A stretch of DNA of 64,000 nt from Nilaparvata lugens (taxonomy: Eukaryota > Arthropoda > Insecta > Hemiptera > Delphacidae): the NCBI RefSeq assembly GCF_014356525.2, contig NC_052511.1, positions 8,154,500 through 8,218,499 on the forward strand, read 5' to 3'. A program made the translations under genes and the position numbers. How positions within the stretch are numbered: position 1 is the first letter of the stretch; every line of letters starts with the position of its first letter. Under the pieces are notes generated by a model, which was given only the letters and a program-made list of their open reading frames with translations, had not been told where the DNA came from and did no database searches. Below, piece after piece: positions 37,074 to 48,299 of this stretch.

Positions 37074-37861
37074 GAATTGTATTGTTCAAACACTACTGTC
37101 CAATGATAATAACCTCACAGGGCTAATGCCTGCGAGAATACGAATTATCAGATTGAATTTGATACTAAAACATTAACGAATTAAGCTGAGATCAGACTTC
37201 CATGAGGTAGGAATTTACAATATAATGATAAATGTCAGCTTACAAGATAGTCATAATATGACATCACTGGTCAGCGCAGACGCACAAAAGACACAGCGCG
37301 CAGACAGACAGACATGATGACGACATGATGTCCACGCAGTAGCGGAACGAATAACAAGTGGAACCGTTCCAATAGATGCTTTGTCAGATTTTACAATACC
37401 CTATTGGAAAGAACTATAATTGTATCGTTTGAACATCATTAATGTATCCTAAGTAATAAGGATGTTATGATTTTATGATAATTACCTTACTTTGAATATT
37501 GACCGCAAGTTATAGTGGATCTAGATAATAAGCGTTTAAATTAGTGAAGTTTACTTGAATTCAGGTTTTGTGTAAACTAATGTATTTTGCCAACTTGAAG
37601 TCAAGTTTACAAGAACAGCATTTTGAACAATCCAATTAACAAAAATGGGAAAATTAGCTAGAAATGGTTGTCAGTCAATGTAGAATGTATAAAAACAACT
37701 AGATAATAAATTATGATGGAAGAGAAGTATGAAAAGTAAGAAGAAACTTTGAGATTTTTTACTAGCTTTAATGAGATCTATTAAACTTGAGTTCTAGTTT
37801 TCAAAATTGCCCATTCAACTCAAACGTTGAAAATCTTGAATTCAAATCTTGAATTCAAGAA

Positions 37862-38345
37862 AACTTGATGAATGTAAACCCTGCTCAACGATTAATCAAG
37901 AAAACTTGACTAATGTAAACCCTACTTAACGATTAATCAAGGAAACTTGACTAATGTAAACCCTACCTAACGATTAATCAAGGAAACCTGACTAATGTAA
38001 ACCCTACTTGACGATTAATCAAGGAAACCTGACTAATGCAAACCCTACTTGACGATCAATCAAGGAAACTTGACTAATGTAAACCCTACTTAACGATTAA
38101 TCAAGGAAACCTGACTAATGTAAACCCTACCTAACGATCAATCAAGGAAACTTGACTAATGTAAACCCTACCTAACGATTAATCAAGGAAACTTGACTAA
38201 TGTAAACCCTACTTAACGATTAATTAAGGAAACTTGACTAATGTAAACCCTACCTAACGATTAATCAAGGAAACTTGAAGAATGTAAACCCTACTTAGCG
38301 ATCAATCAAGGAAACCTGACTAATGTAAACCCTTCTCAACGATCT
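37862..38345. repeat. ~41-bp minisatellite, about 12 units, ending next to exon e
   Basis: Units read CGATTAATCAAGGAAACTTG then ACTAATGTAAACCCTACTTAA with small variants. The last unit stops about 15 bases before the exon e acceptor, so the intron's branch point and pyrimidine region must come from repeat sequence. ACTAAT and CTGAC words in each unit resemble branch sites. Confidence 0.9.
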
Positions 38346-38359
38346 GTGATGTTCGACAG

Positions 38360-38583
38360 GTGTGTAGCCACGAACGAAATCCTGAACAAGGTGCGACGTC
38401 ACAGCGCGGTGGGCCGCTTGAGGGTGCGACCGCGGTCGTCTGCGACTGCGACTGGAGTCGTGGAGTTCATCTCGCCGGTGCAGTCGACCTCTGTGAAGCG
38501 GGTCGTGGAGGGAAGCACGGCCACACTGGACTGCGTCGTCTCCGGTCGCAACACAGATGTCACCTGGACGTACAAACTGCCAA
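38360..38583 (+). CDS. DCC/neogenin-family receptor, exon e (end of Ig2, start of Ig3)
   Basis: The acceptor is GTTCGACAG and the donor CTGCCAA|GTCAGT. It enters in phase 2 and leaves in phase 1. It opens with the second Ig2 cysteine (R|CVATNE), passes a basic linker (KVRRHSAVGRLRVRPRSS) and encodes the first Ig3 cysteine and tryptophan (ATLDCVVSG, VTWTYKLP). The donor was chosen because only this site joins exon f in frame. The acceptor has a poor pyrimidine tract. Confidence 0.87.
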
Positions 38584-38671
38584 GTCAGTACCTACATTAA
38601 TTTCATTTTAATTCAGATTTATTTCAGTTTCAGAAAGTGTACATCATCACAATACATCATTCTGATAATTA

Positions 38672-38702
38672 TTTATGTACAAACTGCCCAGTCAGTACCT
38701 GC
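38672..38702 (+). pseudogene. Duplicate of the exon e donor border
   Basis: GTACAAACTGCCCAGTCAGT repeats the exon e end and donor (GTACAAACTGCCAAGTCAGT) 107 bases downstream, with one base different. A potential decoy 5' splice site. Confidence 0.8.
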
Positions 38703-38857
38703 TCTTTACTTGTCAATTTGATTTAGATTCAGATTTTTTTTTCATTTATTTAATTTCATCCACTGACCTTCTACAAAAGGGGTATATGGATTTGTCAAGT
38801 TCATACAACAAGAAAATGTGTGCTATCCATTTAAACCTCCAACTTGAGGTTTTTTAA

Positions 38858-39138
38858 TACCATAGAGAAACAATAGCGTAAGTAGATATCCCATGGTATA
38901 GGGAGTTTATGACGTAACTTTTACTGTTATCTCAAGCCGATTACTTTTGATTATTGTCGATTTTTACTTTTTCGTTGGGGTGAGAGTGTACGAACGGCAC
39001 AATATGAGAGACTACAAGTGTGTCACAGCTTGACGGGAAATAACTATGTGGACTATCGGCTTGAGATAGCAGTAAAAGTTACGACATAAACTCCCTATAC
39101 CATGGGATATCTACTCACGCTATTGTTTCTCTATGGTA
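38858..39138. mobile_element. MITE family 1, copy 5 (best preserved)
   Basis: The ends TACCATAGAGAAACAATAGC and GCTATTGTTTCTCTATGGTA are perfectly inverted over at least 20 bases. The internal GTAGATATCCCATGGTATAG is also mirrored. TA flanks the core termini, consistent with a TA target, though that cannot be proved here. Confidence 0.85.
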
Positions 39139-40589
39139 ATACTCTTTGAACTCTTCCACTGAAGAATTTACACCAATTTACAGCAACTCCCTTCTCAATC
39201 GAAATCTGAATTTCCTCCCTGATAATTCCTTCTAGTGGGATGGCAACAGATTGTATATTCGATTACCTGAGCTCCGAACATCTCATTCATACATGCTACT
39301 CCGGTGCGCATCCTCTCTCAAGTTATTTCTGTATCGGTCGAGTATCCATGAAATGCTTAACCTGTGTTGAATTCGTGAATATGCTTTAAAGGAAGCAGAT
39401 TGTTTCAGAAATATTTATATGCTTGGGAGTGGAAGAATTTCAAGATCTCTGAAGTAGGGCCGACAACTTGTTCGTATTGATTCCTCATTCATCACCCTCA
39501 AGGTCCACTTCTGTAATCTGAACACCTCTAACACACCACTAGAATTTCCCCAGCAAATAATTCCGTAGGGTAGTCAAGACTCGAGTTGGGATTTCAAGTA
39601 GGTATAGTGAAGTGAATCTTTATGAAGGGGAAGGAGAAAGAGACGGCTTCCATAACGTTCATGATCGGTGCGACTGCGGTGCGATGGAGGAACGAAGGCG
39701 GAGCGAACGAGGGCGGATCCGGCGCGGAGCGGGTTGGAGGCGCATATATCTGTACGCAGCTATATACGTGATTGGTGAAAGATTAAAAAAAATACCAGCT
39801 GATCTTTTTTACCAATCACGTATTAGATTGTAGGCCTACACTGCGACGTTGCAATATCGTAGACCGCGGCCTTGTATTAGAGGTGGCTATGGTAGAAGTC
39901 AAGATAATTTTGCAGTCTTTATCGTATAGTCATTATGTATTAATGTAGAGTCAGTAGATAATTTTGCAGTCAGGTGAGCCCGCCGCCCGCCAAGACCAGA
40001 GAGAATTAAGCTTACTTAAGTAAATAAGAAATTTTAATTAACTACTGCCTATTTACTTGAATAAATAGACGACTGCACGTCGTTGTGAAAAACCGTCATA
40101 CCCGTGAGTCATCTTTAATTCTGCCAGAAGTTATGTTTTCACTTTTAAGTCAAATTTTCACTCAATTGAAGAGACTTGAAATGTTGTCAAAAATCCACTT
40201 TATTTAAATAAAAATTAATATTTTACAGGAGCATGCTTTCGTGTGTACTCACACATCATCAGCTGTAAGTTATTAATAGTACAGTTTGAAAGTAGAAAGA
40301 TTCCAACCTAACAAAAAGAAAAGCAAGAGCTACTTGATCATTATGACTAATTATTATTTCTATTTTTAATTTATGATTTTAATTTTAATTCTAATTTATA
40401 TATTCTTAATTCTAACAAAATTATATGAATTAGGACTACTTTTTATGAAAATACCTAAACTAACAAAAAGAAAAGCAAGAGCCACTTGATCATTGAAACT
40501 AATTATTAAATCTAATCTTCTTATTTTATTTTAACAAATTATTTGAAATTCTCACTCCAAAACTAACAAATTATTGTGACGTGTTTCAG
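39139..40589. other. Intron between exons e and f, remainder
   Basis: Contains a fragment of the GC-rich repeat seen at 55233 and 56595 (about 39640-39760, GTTCATGATCGGTGCGACTG) and a direct repeat AACAAAAAGAAAAGCAAGAG at about 40312 and 40460. No gene. Confidence 0.5.
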
Positions 40590-40913
40590 ACCAAACAACC
40601 GATTTCGTGAGTGAAATGAAGCGCTCAGTTAATGTGCTGACACTGCACAACGTGACAGAACACCACGCAGGCACCTACACCTGTACGGCCATCCCGAATG
40701 ATGCTGACAATGATGATGACGAGTTGGCGGGCGAAGCGCCCCTGCTGACTCGACTGGTCACACTGGAAGTGCTGTCACCGCCGCTCGTCGTAAAGAAGCC
40801 AAAGTCTGACGTCTACCCCACTGCCAAAACGGTCAGGATCGAATGCGAAGCCAAAGGAAACCCACTGCCCGACATTGTATGGCTCAAGAACGGACAAACA
40901 CTCAGGATAAATG
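40590..40913 (+). CDS. DCC/neogenin-family receptor, exon f (end of Ig3, start of Ig4)
   Basis: The acceptor is CGTGTTTCAG and the donor AAATG|GTCAGT, phase 1 on both sides. It encodes VNVLTLHNVTEHHAGTYTC (second Ig3 cysteine), an acidic insert ADNDDDELAGEAP unusual within an Ig3-Ig4 linker, then Ig4 with PPLVVKKPKSDVYPTAKTV, IEC and IVWLKNG. Ig4 of the I-set type immediately before FN3 domains is the DCC-family arrangement. Codon use is GC-richer than the surrounding introns, as in the other exons. Confidence 0.9.
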
Positions 40914-41029
40914 GTCAGTTGTTCATTAAACTCTAATTTTTCTTCCTTTTAATCCAAAACTTCATCTTTCCCACTTTAAATTTATCTTTTATTTCAACTA
41001 CCGGTTACCAATCAAATCCGCCTGGCGTC

Positions 41030-41398
41030 TCGGAAGCCTCCCATCAGAACGCCATTAAATGCCCTGGATGGTGGGTGGGTTCAGGTTAACAGACGCCTGG
41101 TAACAAGAGTGGCATGCAAGGCAAATCGATCTTGCCCCATGTATCACCCAAAAGCCACCAGGTTTTGATTTGCTACGCAAACTATGGTCGGCTCTTAACA
41201 GGATCCGAACTCAGCATGGAAGATGTGCCTATGCGTTGCACTAGTGGGGAAAGGCTCCAACACCTTTTTGTGAGTGTGGCGCTGTGCAAACCATAAGACA
41301 CATTGTAGAACAGTGCACAAGAACAGCTTATGAGGGCAGGCTGGATGACTTCCTGGTAGCTACACCAGATGCAGTGGCATATTTAAATCGACTAGATA
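41030..41398 (+). pseudogene. LINE fragment, RT C-terminal zinc-knuckle region
   Basis: In the + frame one reads QEWHARQIDLAPCITQ, PPGFDLLRKLWSALNRIRT and APTPFCECGAVQTIRHIVEQC, broken by two in-frame stops. The C-x-C-x7-H-x4-C knuckle after an RT thumb is typical of Jockey/R1-type elements. It lies in sense orientation within the receptor intron. The ORF at 41114-41296 is in a different frame and is not real. Confidence 0.8.
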
Positions 41399-42170
41399 TA
41401 TGTTATAACTTTTAAATAGTTATTTGTATATCTAGAGTGAAAAGTACGACTTTTTCTCCCTGAGGGAAAAGTTTGAAGTTTGAAAGTTTGGCAACAATTT
41501 TCCTGAGGGAGAAAAAGTTTTTCACTCGTGATGTACACAACATTTTTCCTCCATCTACATTTTTTTATAGAAACTGCAAATAAAATCATTTTTATAACTT
41601 ACGTATTGGTGTCAATGTTTCCTAACAACATAACCTAAAATCTAAAACCTAAAAACCGGCCGTCTGATTGGCACTGCCGATTGCGCTATCTATCGGAAAA
41701 AGTTGTAACAATTATATCAGCTGGGTGTCTACCAAAAATGGCTGACTCCAGATCACGCGGTTCAGATTTGAATTGCAGATCAAAATATTTGTTGGCTGGT
41801 ATTTTGAATAGAATAAAATATTTTAAAAATTGTATAAATTTTTATCGTCTACTAATATTAAGAATATAATAATTATCATACAAACATATATTTCATGAGT
41901 TGATCAAATTTCTGGTTGTGGTATTGAATTCAGTTGACTCAATGACAGACACCTCTATTATGCTTTCTCATCTGAGCTTAGACCCTCTAACCTATTATAA
42001 TGTAAGTTTTTAAAATAGAGATGCTTCCCAATGGAGTCACTTTCACTCCCTAGGGAGTTTTTCTGTTTTTTACTACCGAGAGCGAAAAAGTGACACTTTA
42101 GTATTATGTTTCAGGGAGTAAAGTAAGTGCTTTAGACAGTAGGTGGAAGAAAAATGTATTTTTATAACTT
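41398..42170. repeat. Interspersed repeat family 4, single unit
   Basis: Matches the halves of the 7555-9035 palindrome: CTCCCTGAGGGAAAAGTTTG hairpin, GTTGGCTGGTATTTTGAAT, GAGATGCTTCCCA and CTCCCTAGGGAGTTTTTCTG. It begins where the LINE fragment ends. Confidence 0.8.
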
Positions 42171-42224
42171 GTGTCTAGGATGACTTCATTGTTTATATGT
42201 GTGATTCGTGTTGGATAACATAAA

Positions 42225-42725
42225 GATTACCATAGGTAAGGAAAGTATTGCTTTCCGAAAAAAATTAAGGTACCCCAATTTCTAAATTTCTAGACGTTTC
42301 AAGGTCCCCTGAGTCCAAAAAACTGGTTTTTGGGTATTGGTCTGTATGTGTGTGTGTGTGTGTGTATGAGTGTATGTGCGTCTGTGTACACGATATCTCA
42401 TCTCCCAATTAACAGAATGACTTGAAATTTGGAACTTAAGGTCCTTTCACTATAAGGATCCGACACGAACAATTTCGATCAAATGCAATTCAAGATGGCG
42501 GCTAAAATGGCGAAAATGTTGTCAAAAACAGGGTTTTTCGTGATTTTCTCGGAAACGGCTCCAACGATTTTGATCAAATTCATACCTTAAATAGTCATCG
42601 ATAAGCTCTATCAACTGCCACAAGTCCCATATCTGTAAAAACTTCAGGAGCTCCGCCCCAGCAATGCAGATAGATTCCCAATTATCAGGCTTCAGATACA
42701 ATTGAAACAAAAAAAATCAAGTGGA
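42225..42725. repeat. Interspersed repeat family 8 with internal (TG)n
   Basis: Words ACCATAGGTAAGGAAAGTAT, CAAGGTCCCCTGAGTCCAAA, a (TG)n tract at 42350-42365 and ACGATATCTCATCTCCCAAT are shared in opposite orientation with 55925-57030. A fragment is at 34340-34440. Confidence 0.8.
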
Positions 42726-43378
42726 GTAGATTGAGCATGAAAATCTCTACAATTAATGTTCAGTAACATTTTCACCTAAAATTGAAAATAAGCTTTAAAT
42801 TCGAGAAAATGTGATTATTCAATTGCAAATTATTGTTGATTCTATTAAATCATTCACTATGAAGAGATAGCAGACCTCATGTGTGTCTCCAGCGTTATTG
42901 CCCTGTCACCAGCTGGCTCAAATCTTTGAATAAGTAGACTTGTGATGCGCGGGAACACTAGCGTCAGGTGATCAATTTTCATAACGGCAAGGAAAGTTGT
43001 GTGAGTGCGCCACACCAGATTTTTGTAACATCTAAAGGGGAGAATGAAAGGGGACAATAATATTGGTGTGATTCTTCTGTAACTTATTACTGATTTGGTT
43101 TTATTACAGTGTGATTTGGCAGCCATTACAGATGGTTACAAATTTTCCTGCTTGGTTTCGGGAATACCAACGATTTCCAGATTTTTCTTTCTGGAATACT
43201 GCTGAAGATCGTGAATTTTATCTTCTGATTTCTAAACATGTATTTTTATTTCCGAGGCATTTATATGATTGCGATATTTTCACCCGGTAGCACGAAACTC
43301 TGTTAACTTTTAGTCCTGATTTAATTCCACGAGAACCAATCAGAGAAGTCTTCTCAGAAAAATATTCTCTAATTGGTT

Positions 43379-43704
43379 CTCGTAGAATTTAATTATGATT
43401 AAAATTGAACAGGCTTTTGTGCAACTGAGCCAGATTTTCTGTGACATCATTACCGTTCTTAATCATGTGGCTTGAAGTCGCTGAATTCTCGTAGAATTTA
43501 ATTATGATTAAAATTGAACAGGCTTTTGTGAAACTGAGCCAGATTTTCTGTGACATCATTACCGTTCTTAATCATGTGGCTTGAAGTCGCTGAATTCTCG
43601 TAGAATTTAATTATGATTAAAATTGAACAGGCTTTTGTGAAACTGAGCCAGATTTTCTGTGACATCATTACCGTTCTTAATCATGTGGCTTGAAGTCGCT
43701 GAAT
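43379..43704. repeat. 109-bp tandem triplication of a foldback end
   Basis: CTCGTAGAATTTAATTATGA to CTTGAAGTCGCTGAATT starts at 43379, 43488 and 43597 with almost no differences. The unit contains AACAGGCTTTTGTGCAACTG, related to the foldback at 47539-47695. Just upstream, GAGAACCAATCAGAGAA faces TCTAATTGGTTCTCG. Confidence 0.9.
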
Positions 43705-43852
43705 TTTTTAAGCGTTCTATCTTATCAGGTCTTCCTCATAAGAGGTCCTGTCATGTTTTTGTTGGTCCCAGCTATTGATAGAATCATGGTGGCACACTAT
43801 TCAGCCGCACTCCTTGACTTTGAAACTTACTTACTCCTCAGCTCTACAGGTC

Positions 43853-44110
43853 GTTACAACCCTTGGCCTCTCTCACAAAACCTCTCCATCTCTCCCGATC
43901 CACTGTCTGCCTTTTCCAGTTGCGAACTCCAAGCGTTCTCAAATCCTGCTCTATATCATCTGTCCATCTATTCCTCGGCCTTCCTTTTCTTGTTCTATTG
44001 TATATTTTTCCCTTCATATACACTTGGCAATCCTTTCATCACTCATTCTCAACAAGTGCCTCATCCACCTAATCCTGCCAGCTTTAAAAAATCGGACGAT
44101 GTCTTCACTC
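43853..44110 (-). pseudogene. LINE fragment, RT C-terminal region
   Basis: The minus strand reads RIRWMRHLLRMSDERIAKCI, a stop/frameshift, then GRPRNRWTDDIEQDLRTLGV and DRERWRGFVREAKG, a C-terminal signature common to RTE-type LINE polyproteins. The plus-strand ORF at 43690-44244 is the antisense shadow of this relic. Confidence 0.8.
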
Positions 44111-44639
44111 CCCAGAAAGCGCTCTATTTTGCTATTGAAACTTATAACAACATGTATTTTGTAATAATAATGTCTCTGGTCGAGGGTATAACACGACTAG
44201 AGGAGTTTATTCAAAATATAGATATGATTACAAAAAGCATATAATCTACAATTATCTACAAAGTATTAATACAATTGGTTGATTATTTGTTGATCCAAGA
44301 AAATGTGGCCCCCACTATTATATGAATATGTTTCGGGATGCCACTAATTTTGCTATTGTTTAAGATTTTATGTCAAAAGTAAAAACTTCTAATAAAAATA
44401 CATCTTGCGAGTCATTAGAAGTTCATGAAAACCATATTTATATACACAAATTTGAAAAAGAAAATTGATAACCTATGATGTAGAAATTTTATATAAATTT
44501 AACATGAAAACATTTTTTAATACTCATGGGAAAAAATCATTGAAATGAAGAAAATAAGAATGAAACAGTATGGAAATTTTTTTCATAGAACTAATTGTTC
44601 TCCATGATTGATTCTATTGGACAGGAGCCAGTTTTTTGT

Positions 44640-45235
44640 TTTTTATTCGAATGAATTGATTGGAACTGTTTATTTAATAGCTATTGGCAGTTTATTGTAA
44701 ATTTTTGGTCCTAAATATGTGGCTGATCTCTGAGAAGCTGATGATGTCATCCTGGGAATTGCCAAGTCCATGTTCCTTCTGCATGTTCCTTGCGGGTGAT
44801 TCAAATTGATGAAGAGTTGTGGGTTCTTTCTGGTGAATGTTAGAAGTCTGTGAATGTAAATCTGTCTGATGCTGAGGATGCTGAGCTCCGAGTATAGTAG
44901 TACTGAAGGGAAGAGTGGATGTTTGCGTCCTATTATCCTTAAAATTAGCTTCTGAACCTTGAAGATAGGATCGATGTGGCAGAAATTTGTAGCTTCCCAG
45001 GCCAAAATGCCATATCTTGCTATGGACTCGACTATTGCATAATAAACATTTTTTATCATGTCTATTGATAGTAGCAGGCTGAGTTGGATGAATTTGTAAA
45101 TTAATTTTCTGATTTTAGGTGTTTGATGTAAAATGTGTTTATCCCAGCGAAGTAATTCATCTATTATGACTCCTAAATATGTTATATTGTTTGTGCGCTC
45201 TATTGAAGGACAATTACAATTCATACTATCCAAAG
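44640..45235 (-). pseudogene. 5'-truncated LINE fragment just upstream of exon g
   Basis: A minus-strand open frame of 187 residues has ITYLGVIIDELLRWDKHI, IESIARYGILAWE-type and QKLILRIIGRKHPLFPS motifs of the RT thumb and C-terminal region. It ends in SATYLGPKIYNKLP, the usual carboxy end of such elements. It is well preserved but 5'-truncated. Its edge lies about 47 bases from the exon g acceptor. Confidence 0.85.
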
Positions 45236-45281
45236 TAATAAATATGATTGACTATTGAAATGTATGTTTGTTGTGTTGTAG

Positions 45282-45551
45282 GTAGAGTAAGCGCACGCAA
45301 CCAGTCATTAGTGCTTAGCAACTCTGTGCCGGATGACTCAGGCGTCTACCAGTGCGTGCTTAGCAACGGCGTGGGGGCGGGTGCTTGGGCTGCTGCTAGG
45401 GTGCTGGTGAATGTGAGCACCAGCGACCAGCCTGCCGCCCCCACTAGCCTCCAATGCACTGCCACCTCCGCCACACAGGTGACGGTCACCTGGCAGCAGC
45501 CGACCAGTGCCAAGGAAGTGCAGGCTTATACTGTGCACTATCTACCCACTG
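45282..45551 (+). CDS. DCC/neogenin-family receptor, exon g (end of Ig4, start of FN3-1)
   Basis: The acceptor is TTGTGTTGTAG and the donor CCACTG|GTGAGC, phase 1 on both sides. It encodes RVSARNQSLVLSNSVPDDSGVYQC (second Ig4 cysteine), then DQPAAPTSLQCTATSATQVTVTWQQP, the first strands of FN3-1 with the conserved tryptophan, and YTVHYLPT. The Ig4-to-FN3 transition inside one exon fits the DCC family. Confidence 0.9.
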
Positions 45552-45584
45552 GTGAGCATCTAGGGAGTAAAGTATAACTTTTCT

Positions 45585-45925
45585 TATCCATCATTCGACA
45601 AAGCAGATAGTGAGGTCCACGTCATCAGTCTTCACAAGCACTGAAGAAAGATAGGAGAACAACTTTTTGTGTAGTTGAGAAGTTGATATTGTGGTAATTA
45701 TTCATATTGAATGAAAAGACTAAGAAATTGTCAAAAAACCACTGATTTATTGATAATTAGAAAGACCGGTTTCGGTTATTACACCATTGTTAATCTCTGA
45801 TAAACAGAGTTATTACACAGTTTATCAGAGATTGACAATGGTGTAATAACCGAAACCGGTCTTTCTAATTATCAATAAATCAGTGGTTTTTTGAGAATTT
45901 CTTAGTCTTTTTCATTCAATAGGAG
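45585..45925. mobile_element. MITE family 5 piece and foldback family 6 copy
   Basis: CATTCGACAAAGCAGATAGT and GAGGTCCACGT belong to family 5. From 45662, ACTTTTTGTGTAGTTGAGAA through the mirrored GATAATTAGAAAGACCGG and CCGGTCTTTCTAATTATC is family 6. Confidence 0.75.
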
Positions 45926-46740
45926 AACAACTTTGCCGAGTCTCCAAAATTTACTCAATTTTGCCACTGAGTTACAGCTGTTACTCAATTCATCCCATTA
46001 AATTTGATCTAATTTTAGTTTCCATTTCCATGATAAAATAATCAATTTCATGTCAAATTAATTAAATTCATCAATAATTTTTTTCATAATTTGATTAAAA
46101 ACTTTGCTTTGAGATCAAATTTTTATTTTCGTACAAACCTGTAATGGCGGCTAATTTAAAAAGCTGTGATACACCATCTGAACTTCGAAACAAAAGAAGT
46201 AAAGTTGCTCAGTGGGTATTCTATTTCAATTTCTCTTGAAAATAATAGCAAAATATAAATCCTATTTATAATAAGATATTTTAAATGAAAATAGTTCTGA
46301 TATAACGTTTCAATATGATCTATACCAGTACTAGTATTATAACATATACGGTGGTCTAACTGAAGCATGGACGAAGTCTAGGATGGTCAAAATTATCAAC
46401 TTTTAAATTGTAATTTCAGGTATAATTTGTATTTCTCATACGATAATATCTAAAAATTATTTCATTTATTCGAAAATACAATTTTAATCAATTATAGGAC
46501 AACTTGTGTACTGAAGTATTTTGGTAGAATGATGAAAAAACATGGCGGCTGAGAATTGTTTGTTTATATCTGTACAGTCACTGTCAAAAGTAAAAGTTAG
46601 ATATTTCTGAAAAACTGACAAAAATTGCAAAGCTAGAGAGAGAAAGCGCTATCTGCTTTGTTGCATGATAGACAAAGATAGCAACACTATTGTCAATTGT
46701 ACACTGCCATAATAACGTGGGCCACACTATAGCTCTATCC
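45926..46740. other. Intronic sequence, no gene seen
   Basis: AT-rich sequence. Minus-strand ORFs at 46156-46368 and 46584-46862 have no domain. A family 5 piece (AAGATAGCAACACTATTGTC, AACGTGGGCCACACTATAGC) lies at 46670-46735. Confidence 0.5.
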
Positions 46741-47195
46741 TTTTCTAACACACCGTTACCTGGCAAGCCTTTCGGTACTAAATAGGTATGAAGAGACTGA
46801 AGTATAAATTTTATCTCATAGAAACAGTTTTTGACTATAACTATCTGCCAACTGGTGAGCATCTATAGTGAGGTCCACGTTATTTGATATTGGTGTTGCT
46901 TTCCTTGTCTATTATTCGACAAAGCAGATAGCTCTATCCTTTCCTAACACACCTTCACCTGACAAGGCAATTGGCACCAAGAAGGTGCAGGCTTAGGGCC
47001 ACACTAGGCGTTTTTACAGACGAGTCGGCACGGTACGACAGGACAGGAAGCTCACCGATTTACGATACGTCAACCCAATCAGCCAATCTGAGAGCTTCTT
47101 GTTCTGTGGTGTCGTGCCGACTCGTCTGAAAAAATGCCTCGTGTGTTTCGGCCGTTACACTGTGCACTATATGCCTACTGGTGGAACACCAATTT
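46736..47195 (+). pseudogene. Two degenerate partial copies of the exon g 3' region
   Basis: Copy 1 has CACACCGTTACCTGGCAAGC and, after unrelated sequence, ACTATCTGCCAACTGGTGAGC (46840-46860), matching the exon g end and donor. Copy 2 has CACCAAGAAGGTGCAGGCTTA (46976-46996), a foldback insertion, then TTACACTGTGCACTATATGCC plus TACTGGTGG (47154-47185). Both are frame-broken. Copy 1 keeps a GTGAGC donor. Confidence 0.7.
46996..47153. mobile_element. Foldback MITE inserted in a degenerate exon g copy
   Basis: GGCCACACTAGGCGTTTTTA and CAGACGAGTCGGCACG are mirrored by CGTGCCGACTCGTCTG and ATGCCTCGTGTG. It splits the exon-like words GTGCAGGCTTA and TTACACTGTGCAC. Confidence 0.75.
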
Positions 47196-47538
47196 CACCT
47201 TTCAATGAAAACACAATATTCTGAGGTTCATGTTGAGTTTTAACTGAATCGTTTGTATTTCAATAACATACTTCCCATTCAAAGATATTTAACTAGCAGT
47301 GTTTATTTCTTTTATACATGTGTAGTATATCAATTATTATTTCCCGTTATAATAAGACTGATAAACCATGAGAAAATTTGAGATTTTAAAATATGAATTT
47401 GCTCATTTTTTATAGCACATTGTGCGAGTCAAGTCCCTCATGTCAGAAATTCTCTAACATTGCATAATCTGTACTGCCTGTCTGTGGCTGACAGCCTAAA
47501 CCAATAATTATTATAATAAAATTATTAAAGTATAAGGC

Positions 47539-47695
47539 CCCGGTTGCACAAAAGACGGTTAAATTTTAATCGTGGTCGCTTTCACGAGAACCAATCAGAG
47601 AACACGTTTTTGAAAAGACGGATTCTCTGATTGGTTCTCGTGGTATTAAACACGATTAAAACTTAACCGGCTTTTGTGCAACCGGCACTATTAGA
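47539..47695. mobile_element. Foldback MITE (CCGGTTGCACAAAAG)
   Basis: The ends CCCGGTTGCACAAAAGACGG and CCGGCTTTTGTGCAACCGG are inverted. The inner GAGAACCAATCAGAGAA faces TTCTCTGATTGGTTCTC. Such CCGGTTGCACAAAAG elements are common in insect genomes. Confidence 0.85.
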
Positions 47696-48143
47696 TATAC
47701 TTCACTTATACAGTAGAATACTTATACTTGTCTACAGTAGAAAACTGATGAGTCTTTGATTAAAATTTTACTGAGAATAACATACTTTAAAGTATATTTT
47801 CATAAATAGGGTAATTGACTGCATGTCGGTGTTTCAATCATCAAAATGGTGTAATGATTTTTCAGATTAAAACCATGAAAGTTTCTAGTGTTTAGTCTTC
47901 TACGTGGAATATGAGAGATCTTTAGTGAGCTGAGTAGTGTTTCAAGCAGGTGAAATTAGGGCACTTGAACATTGAAGCCACCAACAAATATTCTGATTAT
48001 AATCATGCTCAATTTGGATGCGCAATGCAATCATAATATTATTATATAAGCATCATCGGCATAGGATTATTACCCAAATCTGTTTTATTATAATCCATAA
48101 TTCATTTCAAGCGCTTTAAATATTTATTTCGATTTGTTTACAG

Positions 48144-48299
48144 ATGGTGGAGAAGAAATGAGAACGGTGTCCCTGAATAGATCATTCACTGTCAACAACC
48201 TACTGCCTTTTACAAACTACACTTTTTACATCAGAGCTTATGGCAAAAAATCAGCCAGCGATCAATCGCTGCCCGTCACTTGTTTAACTGGAGAAGAAG
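48144..48299 (+). CDS. DCC/neogenin-family receptor, exon h (end of FN3-1)
   Basis: The acceptor is GATTTGTTTACAG and the donor GAAGAAG|GTAACT, phase 1 on both sides. It encodes DGGEEMRTVSLNRSFTVNN, then LLPFTNYTFYIRAYGKKSA, the L-x-P-x-T-x-Y-x-F-x-I-x-A-Y signature closing an FN3 domain, and ends LPVTCLTGEE. No long ORF marks it; it was found by reading the intron between exons g and i for splice sites and FN3 motifs. Confidence 0.9.

Noticed and set aside
37862..38345. CRISPR-like array
   Set aside because: Units are contiguous and about 41 bp, without unique spacers, in an insect intron. It is an ordinary minisatellite.
43690..44244. 184-residue plus-strand ORF as a gene
   Set aside because: It is antisense to a minus-strand LINE relic with clear RT C-terminal motifs, and has no domain of its own.
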